From Beijerinckiaceae bacterium (GTDB lineage: Bacteria; Pseudomonadota; Alphaproteobacteria; Rhizobiales; Beijerinckiaceae): 62,458 nt of DNA. The first letter of the stretch is position 1, and each line of letters starts with the position of its first letter. The position numbers and the translations under genes were made by a program. The notes under the pieces are model-generated. The model saw nothing but the letters and a program-made list of their open reading frames with translations, made no database searches and had not been told where the DNA came from. Location: positions 1 through 62,458 of the forward strand of contig CANGTC010000006.1 in the NCBI GenBank assembly GCA_947456505.1. The letters are read 5' to 3'. Positions 15,534 through 24,342 of this stretch are shown here, in pieces.

Positions 15534-16118
15534 GTGGAAGCATCATCGCAAGTTCATCTTGATAAGGACGCAGGCCAATCCGGCCCCGCGCCGCATCCAC
15601 ATCGCATGCTCGATGGCGGCGCCCTCGTGTTTCTTGCGACAGTTCTGCTTTCATTGATATGCATAGCCTTCCTCGCGCTCAATATTTTTGCGGCGGCTCA
15701 TCATCTTGAGACGGCCAAACGCAATGCCGAGACCGTTGCGCGGGTGCTTGCGGACGTCGGCGCCAAGCGCAAGGCCGGGCAACCCGAAGTCGCTGAGTGT
15801 CATCTGCGTCCAGAAGATGCGGGTAAGTTGACCTGGGGTCCATGCTGGGAAGCGATCACCAAACTCCCTGAAATCGCCAAGCTCACGAATCCCCTTCAAC
15901 CCGAGAATAACGTGTTCGGTCCCCCCTGCGATGGGTCTGACGAGAGCATTGGCCGCATCACCCTCGAAAAAGGCACGCCCTGGTTCTCAGCTGGCAACAC
16001 AGGCGTGACCTACGCGGCTAGCGATAGCGACGATTCCATCGCCACAGAGACGCCCCTGCGCGTGCAGGTTTGCAACCGCTGGGGCGAGGCCGTCAAAGTT
16101 CAGGAGCTCAAGTTTTGA
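15534..16118 (+). CDS. Single-pass membrane protein with cysteine-rich extracytoplasmic domain, partner of the channel (copy A)
   Basis: I do not recognise a named family. The 194-residue protein has a hydrophilic N-tail, one strong transmembrane helix (about 30-53, ALVFLATVLLSLICIAFLAL), a helical stalk rich in A and K, and a C-terminal domain predicted outside the membrane with four cysteines (89, 104, 132, 180). All four are kept in the second copy at 48679-49275, which is nearly identical from the helix onward. Start is GTG, matching an internal GTG in the other copy. Its TGA overlaps the TTG start of the channel gene (TTGA), so the two are translationally coupled. A role as an auxiliary channel subunit or sensor is inference. 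Confidence 0.7.
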   Translation: MEASSQVHLDKDAGQSGPAPHPHRMLDGGALVFLATVLLSLICIAFLALNIFAAAHHLETAKRNAETVARVLADVGAKRKAGQPEVAECHLRPEDAGKLTWGPCWEAITKLPEIAKLTNPLQPENNVFGPPCDGSDESIGRITLEKGTPWFSAGNTGVTYAASDSDDSIATETPLRVQVCNRWGEAVKVQELKF

Positions 16119-17728
16119 CCGCGCCCTCACCGACACCGCACGATGACGCATCAACTGATGACGCGCACCCCAGCATGGGCCGGCGCATTTATTCGTTCGT
16201 GCTGGACCCGGACGTAAAAGGGAATCTGCAGGGGCCGATCGAAAATTTTGTTGCCTGTCTGATCTTGTTGAACGTGGGTTTGATGCTGCTGGAAACCATC
16301 CCGCAGGTCTATGAGCCCTATGCGAAACTGTTCCATTTCATCGATACGACCTCGATCTTCATCTTCACTCTGGAATATGTCGTCAGATTTCTTCTGTCCC
16401 CATACCAGAAAGATCTGACGGGCAAACGCTTCCCTCGTATTTCCTATGCGTTGTCGCCATTTGCTGTGATCGATCTTCTCTCGATCCTGCCTTTCTATCT
16501 CTCGGCTTTCATCGCGCTCGACCTGCGCATCCTGCGCGTCTTGCGTCTGCTGCGCCTGCTCAAGCTCTTCCGCGTGCTCATCCCCGCCTGGAAGGAGTTT
16601 CGCGACCTGAACCGGGGGCGTACTTTCCGGCAACATGTGCACGCCCTTGTCTGGCCATCGCGCTATGGCGGGCAGATCCACAATTTCTTCGATCTGTTCA
16701 TCATCTTTTGGGTGCTGATCTCGGTTCTGTCTGTGCTCATGGAGACTGTGGACGCAGTCCACTACATTCTCGCCATGGAATTTTCGATCCTTGATTCCAT
16801 CGCGGTCGCGGTCTTCACCACTGAATATCTGATGCGTATTTATTCCTGCGTTGAGGATCCGAGGTTCAAGGAAGCCTATTCCGGCCGCGCGCGCTATGCG
16901 CTGACGCCTGGCGCGGTGATCGACGCCCTGGCCGTCATGCCCTTCTTCCTGGAAGCGCTGCTGCACCATCTTTTCGATCTGCGCTTCCTGCGAATTTTCC
17001 GTATGCTTCGCTTGCTGAAGCTGACCCGTTTCAGCGATGCGACCAAGCTTGTTTGGGACGGAATCAAGCGCGAAGCCGGCACCATCGGCGCATCCTTCTT
17101 CGTGATGCTGCTGGTGATCATCCTCTGCGGAGCAGTTGGCTATCTCTTCGAGCACGCGGCCCAACCGGAGAAGGTCGACAGCATCCCGACCGCCATTTAT
17201 TGGTCCGTCATTACGCTGGGTAGCGTCGGCTACGGCGACATTTCGCCCATAACCTCCATGGGCAGAGTGATCGCTTCACTCATGGCGCTCCTGGGCATCG
17301 CGCTCATCGCCATCCCCTCGGGTATTCTCGCCGCCGCCTTCACCGATCAATTGCGCATTGAACGCGAAAAGATCGGCACGAAGATCGTCGAGATGATGGA
17401 GAATGAAATCATCGATCCGGATGAAAAAGCGCAGCTGGAGGCGGATGCGCGCAGATTGCACATCACTAGCCTTGAACTTGAGCAGATGATCAAAGTGTCT
17501 CAGGAGCGCAGGGCGCATGACAGAGCGCTCAGATCCGAGTTCAACCTTAGCGCCGCAAGCATCGATCCGCAGTTGGCTCTTGTGCAATTCCGTAACATTC
17601 TCGAACAGATGAAAGTGATCGTGAAGGTCTCGGACGACAAGCTCGCCCAGGTTATGGGGAACAGTGACAGTCCCACCGCGCTGGAAAAGCGCATCTACAA
17701 TCAGCTCACGGGGTCGCAGCGCTCGTAA
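16115..17728 (+). CDS. Ion channel with two voltage-sensor domains and one pore (copy A)
   Basis: The 537-residue protein (from TTG at 16115) reads as S1-S4, a short linker, a second S1-S4, then S5, pore loop and S6. VSD1: helices about 43-60, 72-93, 114-133, and S4 134-157 with basic residues every third position (R138, R141, R144, R147, K150, R153). VSD2: 190-211, 221-243, 264-282, and S4 286-308 (R290, R293, R296, R299, K302, R305). Both S2 helices share an FTxEYxxR motif. The pore carries ITLGSVGYGD, a K+-type selectivity filter. A roughly 125-residue cytoplasmic, helical tail follows S6. AGGAG at 16102-16106 gives ideal spacing to the TTG, whereas an upstream in-frame ATG lies within the partner gene and adds an unlikely leader. 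K+ selectivity is expected; gating is unknown. Confidence 0.82.
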   Translation: MTAPSPTPHDDASTDDAHPSMGRRIYSFVLDPDVKGNLQGPIENFVACLILLNVGLMLLETIPQVYEPYAKLFHFIDTTSIFIFTLEYVVRFLLSPYQKDLTGKRFPRISYALSPFAVIDLLSILPFYLSAFIALDLRILRVLRLLRLLKLFRVLIPAWKEFRDLNRGRTFRQHVHALVWPSRYGGQIHNFFDLFIIFWVLISVLSVLMETVDAVHYILAMEFSILDSIAVAVFTTEYLMRIYSCVEDPRFKEAYSGRARYALTPGAVIDALAVMPFFLEALLHHLFDLRFLRIFRMLRLLKLTRFSDATKLVWDGIKREAGTIGASFFVMLLVIILCGAVGYLFEHAAQPEKVDSIPTAIYWSVITLGSVGYGDISPITSMGRVIASLMALLGIALIAIPSGILAAAFTDQLRIEREKIGTKIVEMMENEIIDPDEKAQLEADARRLHITSLELEQMIKVSQERRAHDRALRSEFNLSAASIDPQLALVQFRNILEQMKVIVKVSDDKLAQVMGNSDSPTALEKRIYNQLTGSQRS

Positions 17729-17801
17729 CTGGTGAACCTGGGCGAAGTCAGCCCACTCGAAAACGGGCCCCTTGGACCCCTTCAATTCAGCGCAGACGAA
17801 T

Positions 17802-17836
17802 GAGGCCCGGGCATTGATTTTTCAATGACCGGGCCT
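17802..17836. terminator. Bidirectional terminator between channel copy A and the amidohydrolase
   Basis: GAGGCCCGG (17802-17810) with CATTG extension pairs across an ATTTTT loop with CAATG and CCGGGCCTC (17828-17836), interrupted by single unpaired bases. It sits between converging genes and can serve both strands. Confidence 0.75.
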
Positions 17837-17843
17837 CTTCGCA

Positions 17844-18770
17844 TCAGCTCCAGCGTAACTTTTCAAGGATCGATTTGCCCATGATCCAGTCTTTGTCCGA
17901 CTCGGACAAGAACTTCAATTCCTCGGTAAAATGGGTGACACGTTGCTTCATGGTCCCGCGGGCGAGGGAATTGGTGATGTCAGTTCCCCAATGACAACGC
18001 TGAGGACCGAAGGCTTCAAACAGGCGCTTGATATGTGGGTCCATATCGCGCCATGGATAATCTTGGGCGGAGTAAAGGGGCGTTGATGAAAGTTTGACCG
18101 ATACATTGGGATATTTCGCCAGCGCCGCAGCCTCAGCGACCCGTTGCGCCATTGAATTGTCCTTTACGGATTCGATTGTGACGCCGAGATGATCGATGAT
18201 CAGCGGCAGTTGGGGATGACGTTCCGCGATGGCGGCGAAGAGGGGCGTCTGACCAATGGTCAGGAACATGACGGGAAGGCGCGCTTTTTCCGCCATGGGC
18301 CAGAACCAGTCAGCGGTTCCGTCGGTGAGCCACTTAGCGATGGCGGGCTGAAAATAGAATCTCGCGCCCAGGAGCGCTGGCTGGTCAAGCATATGCGGTA
18401 CGCGTTGGCGCTCGGCGGGGTCATCGAGGTTGACGCGTCCCATGGTGGCGAAGCGTCCCGGGTGACGTCGAGCGGCTTCCTGACCATAATCAAAACGCGT
18501 TCCCTCAAGCGAGGGCGGAACGACCACGACACGGTCAACAAGCCCTTCGTCCATCAGCGGCAAGAGCCGTTCAATAGTCATGGGATCGGGCAATTGCGCC
18601 TGCGCGCCATTGGGCCAAGGCCGGTCGGGCGTATTGGCCTTCCAGAGATGAATCTGCGAGTCCACAATGAGCCGTTTGGCGGGCATTGGCTGAGCCTCCG
18701 AAAGGGTGGTTGTGGCGATTGTCGCGCCTGCTCCCAGAGCGATAGTGTTGAACGTGCGGCGTGTGATCAT
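17844..18770 (-). CDS. Tat-exported amidohydrolase_2 family (pyrone-dicarboxylate lactonase-like) hydrolase
   Basis: The 308-residue TIM-barrel protein starts MITRRTFNTIALGAGATIAT, a twin-arginine-type leader cleaved after SEA. The barrel opens with VDSQIHLW, the amidohydrolase_2 beta-1 motif with Gln in place of the first metal histidine; it continues with PLIIDHLG (beta-6-type His) and CHWGTDIT (beta-8 Asp). Such enzymes (LigI-like, fuconolactonase-like) hydrolyse lactones or decarboxylate aromatic acids, some without metal. The gene converges on channel copy A. The substrate is unknown, but lactone hydrolysis in the periplasm fits the catabolic neighbourhood. Confidence 0.8.
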   Translation of the reverse strand: MITRRTFNTIALGAGATIATTTLSEAQPMPAKRLIVDSQIHLWKANTPDRPWPNGAQAQLPDPMTIERLLPLMDEGLVDRVVVVPPSLEGTRFDYGQEAARRHPGRFATMGRVNLDDPAERQRVPHMLDQPALLGARFYFQPAIAKWLTDGTADWFWPMAEKARLPVMFLTIGQTPLFAAIAERHPQLPLIIDHLGVTIESVKDNSMAQRVAEAAALAKYPNVSVKLSSTPLYSAQDYPWRDMDPHIKRLFEAFGPQRCHWGTDITNSLARGTMKQRVTHFTEELKFLSESDKDWIMGKSILEKLRWS

Positions 18771-19061
18771 CGAGGCCTCCCTAGGCGACCAATCCTTTGT
18801 GTTTCTTGATCCAGACTTGCCACGCGGCGACGGTCCGACGCATCAGTTTAGCGCAGATCAGGCTTTCGAAAAGAGTGTTTTCCACCTGTTTCAGGTGCTT
18901 TTTCGTTTGGCTTGTTCTGATGAATATCAGATTTTGCAACAGACCTCAGCGTCGTCCCGGGAGCTAAAAGTCGCCAACCTCTTGCTTGAGGGCTCCCCGC
19001 TTTTGTATGCTCCTCGTCAGCCAGTAATGGCCCATTCAAGATAAGATTTGGGAGGTAGCCT
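18771..19061. other. Divergent promoter region, no gene seen
   Basis: These 290 bases separate the amidohydrolase (minus) from the methionine-synthase-like gene (plus). I see no credible gene. The only clear element is the GGGAGG ribosome site (19050-19055) for the TTG start at 19062. Confidence 0.5.
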
Positions 19062-20207
19062 TTGAGACGCAGCGACACCAGGATTTTGACCACTCATGTG
19101 GGCAGCCTTCCATTCCCGTCCCTGGATCGTGGGTTGGCGGTCGGCGATGCCTCCCATTTGAAGGAAGACGCAGCTGGAGTCGTGCGGCGCCAGCGCGATC
19201 TTGGCGTTGATGTCATCAACGAGGGTGAGTACACCAAGGGCGGAGACTGGCTCCGCTATATGCAGAACCGCTTCGGCGGCTTTGCCGATATCGAGGCGAC
19301 CGGCGAAAAGCCATTGATCGAACAGGGCAGGGACAGGGAGGCTTTTTCAGAGTTTTATAAATACGCCAGCGAGCGTGGCACCCTGTTCTTTGCGCCAGGC
19401 GAGCAGATGCAGAAGAAGCGTCCGGTGCAGGCCTGCACGGGGCCGGTCGTTTATGCGGGCGCTGAGGAGTTGCAGCGGGAAATTGAAATCACGCGCGAGG
19501 TCGCAGGGCTTGAGGACGTCTTTTTGACCTCCACGGCGCCAGCGAGCCTCGAGGTCTATCGCCGCAATCGTTTTTACAAGAGCGACGAGGCCTATGTCTT
19601 CGCCATCGCCGAGGCGATGCGTGTGGAATATGAGGCGATCAGCGATGCTGGTTTTATTCTGCAGGTCGATGACGCCTGGTTGCCCGCCTTGTGGGATCGT
19701 ATTGGAATGGGCATGGGAATGGCGGCCTTTCGCGCGCGCTGTGAAATGCGCATTGAGGCCTTGAACCATGCGCTTCGCAATATCCCTGAAGAGCGCGTGC
19801 GCTATCACCTGTGCTGGGGATCCTGGCATGGTCCGCACGCCTTTGATCTTGAGTTGGAGCATATTGTCGACATCATGCTCAAGGCCAAGGCGCAAGCCTA
19901 CCTCATCGAGGGCGCAAATGCGCGCCATGAGCATGAGCACGCCTTGTGGGAGAAGGTGAAGCTGCCTGCTGGCAAGATCCTCATTCCCGGCGTCGTCAGC
20001 CATTCGACTGATGTGGTGGAGCATCCCGAGCTCGTGTCGCAGCGGCTGCAACGCTATGCGCGGCATGTGGGCAAGGAAAATGTCATCGCGGGAACCGATT
20101 GTGGTTTTGGCGGACGCTCGCATCCGCAAATCGCCTGGGCGAAGCTACGATCCCTGGTGGAAGGCGCCGCCCTCGCAAGCAAGGCGCTTGGCCTCCCACA
20201 GGGTTAG
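19062..20207 (+). CDS. Core methionine-synthase-like (MetE C-terminal/UROD-superfamily) zinc methyltransferase
   Basis: The 381-residue protein corresponds to the C-terminal catalytic half of cobalamin-independent methionine synthase. The four zinc ligands are all present: His249 and Cys251 (YHLCWGS), Glu283 (LIEGAN) and Cys347 (GTDCGFG). The N-terminal folate-binding half of full MetE is absent. Such short proteins act as core MetE enzymes or as alkyl-thiol transferases (for example epoxyalkane:coenzyme M transferase). TTG is the likely start, seven bases downstream of GGGAGG; no nearer ATG fits. A strong terminator follows. The methyl donor or epoxide substrate is unknown. Confidence 0.8.
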   Translation: MRRSDTRILTTHVGSLPFPSLDRGLAVGDASHLKEDAAGVVRRQRDLGVDVINEGEYTKGGDWLRYMQNRFGGFADIEATGEKPLIEQGRDREAFSEFYKYASERGTLFFAPGEQMQKKRPVQACTGPVVYAGAEELQREIEITREVAGLEDVFLTSTAPASLEVYRRNRFYKSDEAYVFAIAEAMRVEYEAISDAGFILQVDDAWLPALWDRIGMGMGMAAFRARCEMRIEALNHALRNIPEERVRYHLCWGSWHGPHAFDLELEHIVDIMLKAKAQAYLIEGANARHEHEHALWEKVKLPAGKILIPGVVSHSTDVVEHPELVSQRLQRYARHVGKENVIAGTDCGFGGRSHPQIAWAKLRSLVEGAALASKALGLPQG

Positions 20208-20242
20208 TCGCCTTTCGTCTAGCTGCCCTCAAGAGAAAGCGG

Positions 20243-20275
20243 GGCCACCACCCGCCAGCAGGTGGTGGCCTTTTT
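20243..20275 (+). terminator. Rho-independent terminator after the MetE-like gene
   Basis: GGCCACCACC (20243-20252), 8-base loop and GGTGGTGGCC (20261-20270) form a perfect 10-bp stem followed by TTTTT. Confidence 0.9.
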
Positions 20276-20371
20276 GCGTCGCAGCCCCGCGCTCAGGAGG
20301 TTGAGCCCGGAACCAAAAGACCCAACAGATATTATTTCCAGCTGGACTGGAACAATCTGGCGGGTTGGAGC

Positions 20372-22197
20372 ATGAGCGACACTGGGGTTCCAATTCACGA
20401 CGATCTTCTCAAGCAGCAGACTGTCTTCGCGCGGTTCGGCGAGTTCGCCCTGAAATCTGATGATCTCGATCAGATCTTGACTGAGGCGTGTCGATTGGCG
20501 GGCGAGGCGCTGGGAACCGATCTCGCCAAGGTCGTTCAGCTGCATGAGGATGGGCAGACCATGACCGTGCGGGCGGGCGTGGGCTGGGCCCCGAATGTCA
20601 TTGGCGTCGCCACGGTCAATGCCTCTGAAGATACTTCGGAGGGCCATTGCCTGCGCACGGGGGAGCCCATGATCTCTCCTGACATCGCTAAGGAGACCCG
20701 GTTCAGGTATCCGCAGTTCCTGATCGATAATGGCGTGCGGGCTGTCGCTAATGTGATCATCATTGGTGGGCAGGGGAGGCCGCCTTTCGGCGTATTGCAA
20801 ATCGACAGTCGGGCGCCGCGCGAGTTCACACAGACCGACACGCTGTTTCTTCGCAGCTACGCCAATCTTCTGGCCGCTGCGGTGGATCGCATTCGCGTCA
20901 GCAATGAGGGTCGTGAGAAGGAGGAACGCCTGCGCCAAGTGTTGCAGGAAACAGTCGCACAGCGAACGTTGGAGCTGACCGAAGCCAATGATCGGCTCAA
21001 GGCTGAGGCGGAAGAGCGTGGCAGGTGGAGGAGGCCCTGCGTCAATCTCTCAAGATGGAGGCGGTGGGTCAATTGACTGGCGGTCTCGCCCATGACTTCA
21101 ATAATCTTCTGGCCGGCATCTCCGGCAGCCTTCAGTTGATGAACATGCGGGTCAATCAGGGGCGCATCTCAGAAATCGGTCGCTATATGGAAGCCGCCAT
21201 GACCTCTGTTGAGCGAGCGGCCGCCTTGACCCATCGATTGCTCGCCTTTTCAAGGCGGCAAACCCTCGATCCAAAGCCAACGGATGTGAACGGTTTGATC
21301 GAAGGCATGCGCGACATGTTCAGCCGTACGGTCGGGCCTGGCATCAAGATCGAGACGTCCCTTGCCCCTGAGCTCTGGGCGACTCTCTGCGATCCCAATC
21401 AATTGGAAAATGCGCTTTTGAATCTTGTCATCAATGCGCGTGACGCCATGCCGGATGGTGGACATATCATGTTGGAAACTTCAAATTGCGTGCTCGCTGA
21501 TTACCGGGGTCCTCAAGTCGACAACATTTCCGGGCGGGTGCCGAATGGTGAATATATGGCGCTCTTCGTCATCGATACTGGAAGCGGCATGGCGCCCGCT
21601 GTAATTGAACGAGCCTTCGATCCTTTTTTCACGACAAAGCCCATTGGTCAGGGCACAGGGCTTGGCCTGTCGATGATCTATGGCTTTGTGCAGCAATCGG
21701 GTGGCCATGTGTTATTGCGCAGCGCCGAAGGGCATGGCACGACCGTCGCCATCTATCTGCCCCGTTATCTGGGGGCGGAGGTTAGCGTCGAGAGCAACAA
21801 GAGCATTGCGCATATTTAACAAGCGGAAGCGGGCGTGGTGGTCTTGCTGGTGGAAGATGAGGCGGCGGTGAGGCTCGTGATGGCTGATGTGCTGGCTGAC
21901 AACGGCTATGCCGTGCTGGAAGCCGATACCGGCGAGAACGCCTTGCGGCAGATCCGTTCGCCGGCGCGTATTGATTTGCTGCTGAGCGATGTGGGCCTTC
22001 CTGGCGGGATGAATGGCCGCCAATTGGCGGATGCCGCGCGTGAATACAGACCGAACCTTAAGGTGCTGTTCGTGTCAGGCTATGATGAGCAGGCTGCTCT
22101 GGGCAGCGGGCTGATGGGCGAGGGCATGGCCATCATGACGAAGCCTTTTAATATCGCATCATTTTCAGCCAAGGTGCAGGATCTCATGCACAAATGA
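20372..22197 (+). pseudogene. Hybrid sensor histidine kinase (GAF-HisKA-HATPase-REC) broken by a frameshift and an in-frame stop
   Basis: Three adjacent frames add up to one hybrid kinase. The first (20372-about 21022) has a GAF-type sensor domain and a coiled-coil linker. After one missing base near 21020-21023 the reading continues one frame back with VEEALRQSLKMEAVGQL, the H-box HDFNNLL, the N-box NLVINARDAMPDGG and G-boxes DTGSGM and GTGLGLS. A TAA at 21817-21819, in frame, then interrupts the linker before a receiver domain (21835-22197) with LLVEDE, phospho-acceptor Asp in LLLSDVG and the KPF lysine. Relatives carry these domains on one chain, so the gene is probably inactive, unless it is expressed as split proteins or the breaks are sequencing errors. 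ATG at 20372 follows GGTTGGAG. Confidence 0.75.
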
Positions 22198-22285
22198 CCG
22201 CATGGGGCTCGGTTCGCCCACCCTTTACAAAGCCGAGGGCAAGCCACAAGATGCGGCAAAATTCGCATCATGGCAGGAAACAGGC

Positions 22286-23077
22286 ATGCTTCACCCGCTC
22301 ACCCTTCCGGTGACCTCGGAAATCATCGAAATTGGAGAGGCTCAGATCGAGGTGCAGACGCGTGGCCAGGGCGCGCCGCTTGTTCTGTTGCCGGGCGAAG
22401 AAGGACTTGAGATGGAATCGCCTTTCCTTGAGAACCTGGCTGCGCGTTTTGAGGTCGTCACCTTCTGGCCGCCTGGTTTTGGCCGCTCTAACCGTCCTGA
22501 CTGGGTAACCATGGACGACGTGCCCTATCTGTTTCTGGATGTAATGGCGCGTCTGGGGCTCACGGGCGTTCCGGTGGTGGGCTGTTCGCTTGGCGGCTGG
22601 ATCGCGGTCGAGATGGCGACGCGGAACGATGCGCGCATGTCGAAGCTGGTGCTGGTCGATCCCTATGGAATCAAGATCGGCGGTCCCATGGATCGCGACA
22701 TCGCGGACATCTACATGGTGCATCCCGCCAAACTGAGCGCGCTCAAATGGGTGGATGCGACCAAGGGGCAACGCGATCTTGTCAACCGGCCGGATGATGA
22801 GCTCTTCATCATCGCGCGCAATACCGAATCCTGCGCGCGGCTCTGCTGGGAGCCTTATATGCACAATCCCAAGCTCAGGCGCCGGCTGCACCGCGTCACT
22901 GTACCAACGCTGTTTGTCTGGGGCGAGTCAGATGGAATCGTGACGCCCGATTACGGACGCGCCTATGCGGCGGGCGTCGCGGGCGCGCAATTCGCGCTGA
23001 TTCCGGAGGCGGGCCATCTGCCTCATGTGGAGCAGCCCGAAGCCTTTTTCGCAGCCGTCGACCCCTTCCTCGCCTGA
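22286..23077 (+). CDS. Alpha/beta hydrolase
   Basis: The 263-residue hydrolase has the nucleophile elbow GCSLGGW (catalytic Ser), an acid-bearing strand near WGESDGIVTP and the C-terminal catalytic His in EAGHLPHVEQP. The oxyanion region is PLVLLPGEEG. No signal peptide is seen. ATG at 22286, just after AGGAAACAGG, starts at a natural domain boundary; a longer frame begins at 22202. It is followed 22 bases later by a flavin-dependent oxidoreductase, so the two likely form an operon, for example oxidation of a substrate followed by ester or C-C bond hydrolysis (inferred). Confidence 0.82.
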   Translation: MLHPLTLPVTSEIIEIGEAQIEVQTRGQGAPLVLLPGEEGLEMESPFLENLAARFEVVTFWPPGFGRSNRPDWVTMDDVPYLFLDVMARLGLTGVPVVGCSLGGWIAVEMATRNDARMSKLVLVDPYGIKIGGPMDRDIADIYMVHPAKLSALKWVDATKGQRDLVNRPDDELFIIARNTESCARLCWEPYMHNPKLRRRLHRVTVPTLFVWGESDGIVTPDYGRAYAAGVAGAQFALIPEAGHLPHVEQPEAFFAAVDPFLA

Positions 23078-23099
23078 GCGCCATTTCCGGAGAAGATCC

Positions 23100-24266
23100 A
23101 TGGATTATTATTACTTCACCGAAATGCCCTATCCGCATTTGCCGCCGCATGACGAAATGAAGTCGATGCGGCTTACTCTGCCCAACAAGCTCTTCGATCC
23201 CAAGATCGGACATCAGCTGCTCAATCGTTATCTCGACGAATATTGCTACGCGGACGAGATGGGCCTCAATCTCATGGTCAATGAGCACCGTTCATCGGTC
23301 GTGTGCATCGATGTTGCGGCGCCTCTCTCGCTCGCCATTCTGGCGCGCCAGACAAAGAAGGGGCGGTTGCTGATTCTGGGAAATTCCATCGCCAATCGCG
23401 ACGACCCCATTCGTGTGGCCGAAGAAATGGCCATGGTGGATTGCATCTCCGGCGGGCGCGTGGAATGCGGCATGGTGCGCGGCATCACCTATGAGATCTT
23501 CGCCGCCAACACCAATCCAACCATGACCAACGAGCGCCTATGGGAGGCCGTCGATATGGTCACCAGGGCATGGACCAGCCACGAGGGGCCCTTCAATTAT
23601 GAAGGACGTTTCTGGCATCGCCGCAACGTCAACATCTGGCCACGTCCCTATCAGCAGCCGCGCCCGCGCATCTGGGTGACGGGTTCGAATGATTTCGAAA
23701 ATCTCAAGATGATCGCCGAGCAGGGGCATGTCTTCGCCACTTTTGTGCAGCCCTATGACAAGGTGCGCCAGCTCTTCGACCATTATCGCAGCCATTACGT
23801 GGACAATGGCGTGCCCGGCGGTCTCGCCTACATGGCCTTTGTGTCGGTCGCCGAGACGGATGAGGAGGCCATGAAGGGCGCTGATGAAATCTGCTGGTAC
23901 ATGCGCACGAAGGATGAGCCGCAGTACCGCAACGTGCCGGGCTACGTGGGGCTCGAATTCAACGTGAAGGCGTTGAAGGGCGCCTATACCGGCCGCACGG
24001 ACGCGGTGCGCGCCCAGGGCCTCGAATATCTGCGCGATAACCACATCCTTATCGCAGGCACGCCTGACAGCGTGGAGCAGCAGATCCGGTCCCTTTATAA
24101 AAAGGTCGGAGGCATGGACCATCTGCTGATGATGATGCAATGCGGCTTCTTCAGCCATGAGAAGACCATGAAGAACATCCGTCTCTTTACCGAAGAGGTC
24201 ATGCCGCGCCTGAAGGATCTTGGCCCCAGCTTCAACCACCCCAGAGATTCTCAGGCTGCGGAGTGA
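23100..24266 (+). CDS. LLM-class (luciferase-like) flavin-dependent oxidoreductase
   Basis: The 388-residue protein has the bacterial luciferase-like TIM-barrel features: an N-terminal YYYFTEMPYP strand, LILGNSIANRDDPIRVAEEMAM, ISGGRVECGMVRG (FMN phosphate region) and IWVTGSNDFEN. Enzymes of this class oxygenate with FMNH2 supplied by a separate reductase; none is adjacent. ATG at 23100 sits behind GGAGAAG, and an upstream in-frame start inside the hydrolase gene is rejected. It pairs with the preceding alpha/beta hydrolase. The substrate is unknown. Confidence 0.85.
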   Translation: MDYYYFTEMPYPHLPPHDEMKSMRLTLPNKLFDPKIGHQLLNRYLDEYCYADEMGLNLMVNEHRSSVVCIDVAAPLSLAILARQTKKGRLLILGNSIANRDDPIRVAEEMAMVDCISGGRVECGMVRGITYEIFAANTNPTMTNERLWEAVDMVTRAWTSHEGPFNYEGRFWHRRNVNIWPRPYQQPRPRIWVTGSNDFENLKMIAEQGHVFATFVQPYDKVRQLFDHYRSHYVDNGVPGGLAYMAFVSVAETDEEAMKGADEICWYMRTKDEPQYRNVPGYVGLEFNVKALKGAYTGRTDAVRAQGLEYLRDNHILIAGTPDSVEQQIRSLYKKVGGMDHLLMMMQCGFFSHEKTMKNIRLFTEEVMPRLKDLGPSFNHPRDSQAAE

Positions 24267-24279
24267 TCGTCAACCGTTG

Positions 24280-24308
24280 CGGCGCCGCTCCATCAGGCTG
24301 CGGCGCCG
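24280..24308. repeat. GC-rich inverted repeat between convergent genes
   Basis: CGGCGCCGC (24280-24288) and GCGGCGCCG (24300-24308) are perfect inverted repeats with an 11-base loop, lying between the converging LLM and amidohydrolase genes. There is no T tract, so it may be a weak or Rho-assisted terminator. Confidence 0.5.
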
Positions 24309-24342
24309 TATCGGTTCAATTTGCCGGGTGGCAAGATCGCCG

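Noticed and set aside
16070-16114. An earlier in-frame ATG for channel copy A
   Set aside because: It lies inside the partner gene with poor ribosome-site spacing; the TTG at 16115 has AGGAG at ideal distance and the TTGA overlap is conserved in copy B.
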